Assembly: GCA_900766575.1 (NCBI GenBank)
Contig: CAAFVW010000034.1
Location: 1 to 8,603 of the forward strand
Reading direction: 5' to 3'
From: Lachnospiraceae bacterium
GTDB lineage: Bacteria; Bacillota; Clostridia; Lachnospirales; Lachnospiraceae
Length of the DNA stretch: 8,603 nt
The position numbers were made by a program, and so were the translations under genes. The notes under the pieces are model-generated. The model did not search any database. It was given only the letters and a program-made list of their open reading frames with translations, and was not told where the DNA came from. Each line of letters opens with the position of its first letter. Position 1 is the stretch's first letter. Below are positions 6,101 to 8,603 of the stretch, piece by piece.

Positions 6101-8101
6101 AGCATCCGTACCGATAACCACTGAATCATTATTAAATACTACCGTCGCCAGATTATGACAGCCGCGGAACGCACCATCTCCGATAGACTGTACGCTGGCA
6201 GGCAGACTTACATACTTCAAATTACAGTTATTGGCGAAGATATTAGCGCCGATGTTATAAATATGATAAGGTCCGATGGGGTCCGGAATCTGCAGAGTCT
6301 CTACCGCATCTCCCACCGTACTGGAGATCAGTTCATTGGAGGAGTTTACCACATAAGTAGATCTTCCAGTCTCTCCGCCATGATCCGGATCCTGTACTGT
6401 CAGCTCATATTTGTTCTGGTTCTCGTACTGTTTGCTCTCTGCATTGTAATTGATATAACTGAATGCGAAACAGTTATCCTGGGTAAAGGTATGGATCGCG
6501 CCATCACTTCTTCCTTCAAAATAGAAGGTTCCATAAACCGGTTCTCCTGACAGCATATCCTTAAAACAGTCAAAGCAATATACCTTCGAAGTATCGTCAC
6601 CGGTTTCCTCTGTAAATGTCTGGTAAGGATTTCTCACAGTGATAAAATGCAGGTTCTTACATCCCTTCACAAGAGAAATATCTACTGTTTCCGCATAGTT
6701 ATCCGGAAATGTCAGAGAGTACAGTGTCTCACAGTTCTCAAATACATTCCAACCCAGTTCCTTCAGGTTGCTGGAGCTTACGCCGGAACCGGAATTACAC
6801 AATTCTACATTGCTTAAAAATCTGCACTCAGCGAACGCATAGTCACCAATATACTGTACAGAGATAGGGATCGTCATATCCGTCAACTGGTTACATCTGT
6901 AAAATGCATGGTCACCAATCGTTGTCAGGTTACTGATCGCCGGTACTGCTACATTTGCCATGCTTCCGCAGGCTGCAAACGCCCAGTTACCGATAACACG
7001 CAGACCGTTACCAAAGGAAATCGAATTCAGACCACTGCATTCATAGAACGCATAGTTGCCGACACCAATCAGATTGTCTCCGATATTCAGTGTACCGATA
7101 TTGCCCGCTCCGGCGAAAATACCCTTGGAGGCTGTTGCAGCAGTGATATAGTTGTTATCATTGTCACTGGGAATGCTCCACTTGTAAGTCAGGGTTGCAG
7201 CATTATATTCGGAATTCAGGTACTGATTTCCAATGTATTTTACAGCACCATTTTTGATCCACTGATGATTCGGCTCTGTGGTGCGTGCATACCCGGAATA
7301 CTGTGCCATTGCGCCGCCGGGAGTCTCCGAAACAGTGGCTTCTGCCTTGGTACTTGTCACTGTGCTTCCGGAATTAGCATAGAAAAATTCATCCAGATTC
7401 AGACTCTTCCAGTTATTGTCGGTTGCATAGCAGGGAATAATCTCACCGGTATAATAGGTCTGGGTCTCCTTGGCAAATACAGGGTCGCCATTGCTATCCT
7501 TTACAATGTTTCCATCAGAGTCTTTTTCATATTCCGTCGTAGAGGTTACTGTTCTGGTGTGTTCTGTCAGTGATTCGTAGTACAGCGGTTCACCACTCTG
7601 GCTGGCCGCCACATAACCATTGCCGGTACCCAGGTTACCGGTGGGCTGTATATATGCACTGACCGTATTGGGAATTGTCAATGTGTTATTCGGCAGGTTG
7701 TTTTCCTTGTTATAGCCTAACAGGATTGCAAACCAGTCATCACCATTGTTCATATATGCGAACTGATAGCTGCTTCCGTCATCCAGTGTTCCTGTAGTAT
7801 AGATCGTTGCTGTGGAAGGAACCGTAGGAATCAGATCTTCCATCACAGGAACGCTGCTTCCTGCCATAAGATCATTACTTTTGTCCTGTTGGGTTCTGCG
7901 AACTGATACCTTATAGTCTGCCCCGGAATGGGTTGTGGCATGGTTATGTCCTGTCGCCTGCGTTGCAATATCTCCTTCCGCGCGCAACCCTTCTGTAGGA
8001 ATGGCTGCCACTACGATTGCAGAGATCAGAAACAGCGTACCCAGCGTCTTCCTTACTGTCTTTTTTAATCTTCTTTTGGTCTTCCTTGTACCCTTAGTCA
8101 T
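3110..8101 (-). CDS. Large cell-wall-anchored BspA-like LRR_5 / InlB B-repeat surface protein (TPKTGD sorting signal)
   Basis: This 1663-residue protein is built for surface display. A very basic n-region (residues 1-19) and hydrophobic core (20-34) form a signal peptide, probably cut after LRA near 41. Residues 60-330 match nothing I recognise. LRR_5 repeats, about 23 residues each with IGxxAFxxC cores, fill about 337-484, 602-669 and 842-1057, separated by non-repeat inserts. Three InlB B-repeat-like domains follow (1096-1160, 1168-1232, 1237-1298; signatures TVIFRDW, TVTFQDW with GYVFIGW, and GYTFREW). Then come a Pro/Thr/Ser stalk (1301-1355), a divergent B-repeat (1366-1437, GNVTVTANY), a Ser/Asn linker with TVSGN (1446-1450) and an unrecognised module (1470-1615, FSPYVIYVDT). 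The end is a sorting signal: TPKTGD (1625-1630), hydrophobic 1636-1650 and basic tail. The start at 8101 has AAAGGAG 6 bases upstream, embedded in the end of the sortase gene. The adjacent sortase is the likely anchoring enzyme. Adhesion is inferred from the family; the ligand is unknown. Confidence 0.92.
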   Translation of the reverse strand: MTKGTRKTKRRLKKTVRKTLGTLFLISAIVVAAIPTEGLRAEGDIATQATGHNHATTHSGADYKVSVRRTQQDKSNDLMAGSSVPVMEDLIPTVPSTATIYTTGTLDDGSSYQFAYMNNGDDWFAILLGYNKENNLPNNTLTIPNTVSAYIQPTGNLGTGNGYVAASQSGEPLYYESLTEHTRTVTSTTEYEKDSDGNIVKDSNGDPVFAKETQTYYTGEIIPCYATDNNWKSLNLDEFFYANSGSTVTSTKAEATVSETPGGAMAQYSGYARTTEPNHQWIKNGAVKYIGNQYLNSEYNAATLTYKWSIPSDNDNNYITAATASKGIFAGAGNIGTLNIGDNLIGVGNYAFYECSGLNSISFGNGLRVIGNWAFAACGSMANVAVPAISNLTTIGDHAFYRCNQLTDMTIPISVQYIGDYAFAECRFLSNVELCNSGSGVSSSNLKELGWNVFENCETLYSLTFPDNYAETVDISLVKGCKNLHFITVRNPYQTFTEETGDDTSKVYCFDCFKDMLSGEPVYGTFYFEGRSDGAIHTFTQDNCFAFSYINYNAESKQYENQNKYELTVQDPDHGGETGRSTYVVNSSNELISSTVGDAVETLQIPDPIGPYHIYNIGANIFANNCNLKYVSLPASVQSIGDGAFRGCHNLATVVFNNDSVVIGTDAFKTQDYTGGSHKCSTGVENDADNSPKVKLRFVGNISSDSTPYQYAMSYSGRYNNSSQVESFVTFCSGWPSNLVVQYNKDKGVSELVDFPAFSELSNYKTDTTSYPYLTEAQRTAAGSALEKYTKGEPMTEDEQSFIDSAMNIVIPEGIQAIQDGLLKEKEDKDVGANALKEDKTLSIYGLDTIEEGDFQDAKRLSSVAIYGNTASIAKNAFAGCENLKKVAVNGTTSSIGDYAFSDCVNLSDVTLSASVSSLGLIPFEGCTSLSNVDFQGTDYFTCDNSIIYGMEGTAKARLIECLEGRNSKYVKASETSGITSIAPHAFDGCENIREVDLTDSAISAVPTYAFANTTGLRTVKLPSSCTSIEDFAFSGSSMDRLEASQYLNLLGQNAFDGLTLPHNEVVLCSPVDSYLYKYGQLNGFAVDTVPEVNYYTVIFRDWNEELGKYVEVTDYEQRVKGGEDATPPTPAGKSGETFQYWDPDYREISGDTVCVAIYSKDDPDANKLTVTFQDWDGTVVKEIKVASGGSIADADLPNTSNLVREGYVFIGWDRPLTNITESFTTMAVYKALSEDDIVIRYINSVTKEVFYQTTIKKGSVAPSIQIPEVSGYTFREWLPDLSQPVSEETDFYALYDVAGASPSPSTSANPTTSPTTAPTMAPTTAPTTAPTTAPSTSPSPSPSTRPSASPSTSPNNNNNSSSTKMYTLTVRNGSGSGSYVTGAQPIIIANDPAANQEFSNWSIDPANTTIASKVLSATVITMPAGNVTVTANYKAKSNSGTRTSTVSGNSVSSNSNRRPSSTNTGNLSSGRTNVVIDKNGLSNTGVVSATVNGSSDNFVIKVSESAAASEEVVKALMAEYGNDISSIKYFPMDISLYDSTGNTKITDTTGLSVSITLPIPDSLITYAGNNKVAGVVNSRLDKLTPKFSTISGVSCITFTAEHFSPYVIYVDTNNLTAGTIADSTPKTGDGIHPKWFLSMGLACLSVVLFMKKDKKTLRKARA
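3113..3229 (-). other. Cell-wall sorting signal (TPKTGD, membrane segment, basic tail)
   Basis: This encodes residues 1625-1663 of the large surface protein. TPKTGD is an LPxTG variant with Thr in place of Leu. A hydrophobic segment WFLSMGLACLSVVLF and the tail KKDKKTLRKARA follow. The layout is the classical sortase substrate signal: cleavage between Thr and Gly, then transfer of the Thr to peptidoglycan. Some clostridial class B sortases accept (S/N/P)PxTG motifs, so TPKTG suits the neighbouring enzyme. Confidence 0.85.
4037..4168 (-). repeat. 12-bp tandem repeat encoding a Pro/Thr/Ser stalk
   Basis: Eleven consecutive tetrapeptides each ending in Pro occupy residues 1312-1355 (TTSP, TTAP, TMAP, TTAP three times, STSP, SPSP, STRP, SASP, STSP). 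The middle units are nearly identical at the DNA level with a 12-base period, followed by a run of five Asn codons. Such stalks hold adhesive domains away from the wall and may be O-glycosylated. The in-frame period allows unit number to change without breaking the gene. Confidence 0.85.
4208..4816 (-). repeat. Three consecutive InlB B-repeat-like domains
   Basis: Residues 1096-1298 of the large protein hold three diverged copies of about 65-70 residues. Each starts with a beta strand (TVIFRDW, TVTFQDW, IVIRYIN), has a central Gly/aromatic-Trp turn (FQYWDPD, YVFIGWD, YTFREWLP) and ends in a strand such as AIYS, AVYK or ALYD. This is the Listeria-Bacteroides (Flg_new) repeat pattern, a small beta-grasp-like spacer domain common in Gram-positive surface proteins. 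Confidence 0.75.
4931..7093 (-). repeat. LRR_5 (BspA-type) repeat blocks in the large surface protein
   Basis: About 17 repeats of roughly 23 residues follow the pattern (L/V)xxVxL(P)xSVxxIGxxAFxxCxxL. The three blocks encode residues 337-484 (7093-6650), 602-669 (6298-6095) and 842-1057 (5578-4931). Clear examples are KYVSLPASVQSIGDGAFRGC and KKVAVNGTTSSIGDYAFSDC. Two long non-repeat stretches (about 485-601 and 670-805) break the solenoid. The repeat is known from BspA of Tannerella and from Treponema and Trichomonas surface proteins. Confidence 0.85.
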
Positions 8102-8104
8102 CCT

Positions 8105-8603
8105 TTACTCCTTTGTCGTCACCTTTTTGGCAACCACTACAAATCTGCCGTTCTTCTCCTGATAATCACAGGTGGACAGAGTTAAAAGCTGGTCACCGAA
8201 CGAAGCTGTGACTCCTGTATCATATAATGACATTGCTTCCATGTCATTCATATAGGAATCAAATTCCTGCTCGCTCTGGGCGTCTATAAACTGATAATAT
8301 TTGAATACGATTTCATCTTCGCTGTATACCCGGGATCGAAATACATACATGATCTCATACAGGCCTTTTTCATAGATGGTATCAAACTGTATGTAGGGAT
8401 GTTTCTCATAGTAGCTTACGTCACTGTATAAAGATAAGTTACCAAACATCTGCCCGCTCTTCATATGATGTCCATATAAAATGAAGTTCGTGCTGGGCTT
8501 TAATACATCACAGTCCTTGTCCATAAAAATGGATCCGTTCTTATCATACTCCTGATTCAGATTGTGGTCCAGATAATATTCATTATCCGTTGTCTGCATT
8601 ACA
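8105..8603 (-). CDS. srtB: Class B sortase (5' end beyond window)
   Basis: Sortases are membrane-tethered transpeptidases that cut an LPxTG-like signal and join the substrate to peptidoglycan. The visible C-terminal 165 or so residues show the class B hallmarks. Numbering from the Met at 8599, these are FMD near 25, the catalytic His44 in LYGHHM, MFGNLSLY (51-58), catalytic Cys144 in LLTLSTCDY and catalytic Arg152 in NGRFVVVAK. The long insertion between the His and Cys strands (about 60-135, including a helix) is typical of class B rather than A or C. The Met at 8599 is internal: it lies in the 'PV(M/V)Q..DNEYYL' region that in this family is preceded by an N-terminal membrane anchor and about 70-100 more residues, and the frame stays open to the edge. 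The stop at 8107-8105 is 3 bases from the next start, so the genes are probably translationally coupled. The likely substrate is that neighbour. Confidence 0.9.
   Translation of the reverse strand, partial: VMQTTDNEYYLDHNLNQEYDKNGSIFMDKDCDVLKPSTNFILYGHHMKSGQMFGNLSLYSDVSYYEKHPYIQFDTIYEKGLYEIMYVFRSRVYSEDEIVFKYYQFIDAQSEQEFDSYMNDMEAMSLYDTGVTASFGDQLLTLSTCDYQEKNGRFVVVAKKVTTKE
8108..8114 (-). promoter_or_regulatory. Ribosome binding site of the large surface protein inside the sortase gene
   Basis: AAAGGAG, read on the minus strand, ends 6 bases before the ATG at 8101 and is formed by the last codons of the sortase gene (Lys-Glu), directly before its TAA. This fixes the start of the surface protein and implies that ribosomes finishing the sortase can re-initiate on its substrate. 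Confidence 0.85.

Noticed and set aside
6908..7573. 221-codon open frame on the + strand within the large surface gene
   Set aside because: It is antisense to LRR repeats and to continuous coding sequence. The Cys/Ile-rich translation has no recognisable family and there is no convincing ribosome binding site.
8597..8599. Met at 8599 as the sortase start
   Set aside because: It falls within a conserved internal region of class B sortases, the frame stays open to the edge, and a membrane anchor would be missing.

Overview
The window looks like chromosome from an anaerobic gut-type Firmicute, most likely a member of the Lachnospiraceae (Clostridium cluster XIVa). The basis is mixed. GC content is moderate by eye. 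Strong AGGAG-type ribosome binding sites precede the genes. A class B sortase sits beside a BspA-like leucine-rich-repeat (LRR_5) surface protein ending in TPKTGD. There is also a HMGL-like synthase of the Re-citrate synthase type, which is typical of clostridia. No gene is convincing on the + strand; every supported gene reads on the minus strand, so transcription runs from high to low coordinates.

In the order of transcription, the right edge (8603 down to 8105) holds the 3' part of a class B sortase. Three bases later comes a 1663-residue secreted protein (8101 to 3110). It contains a signal peptide, three blocks of LRR_5 repeats, three InlB B-repeat-like domains, a Pro/Thr/Ser tandem-repeat stalk, a further divergent B-repeat domain, an uncharacterised module and a TPKTGD cell-wall sorting signal. 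After 25 more bases comes a 257-residue secreted LRR_5 protein (3084 to 2311) with no anchor. A 15-bp-stem hairpin at 2245-2281 looks like the terminator of this three-gene surface operon. The economical reading is that the operon makes a dedicated sortase, its anchored display protein and a soluble companion.

Downstream of the terminator is a 306-residue subtilase (peptidase S8, 2215 to 1295). It has no signal peptide or propeptide and is probably cytoplasmic. The longer reading of this gene would start inside the terminator stem and has no ribosome binding site, so I moved the start to 2215.

The 191-base gap at 1104-1294 holds a near-consensus sigma-A promoter (TTGACA, 17 bp, TACAAT). A 22-bp near-perfect palindrome overlaps its -10 box, and a hairpin lies in the leader. 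It drives the last gene (1103 to beyond position 1), a LeuA/homocitrate-synthase-family enzyme whose motifs and long N-terminus fit Re-citrate synthase better than 2-isopropylmalate synthase. That enzyme and the subtilase have no obvious functional tie to the surface operon.

No RNA gene, insertion sequence, CRISPR array or attachment site was seen.
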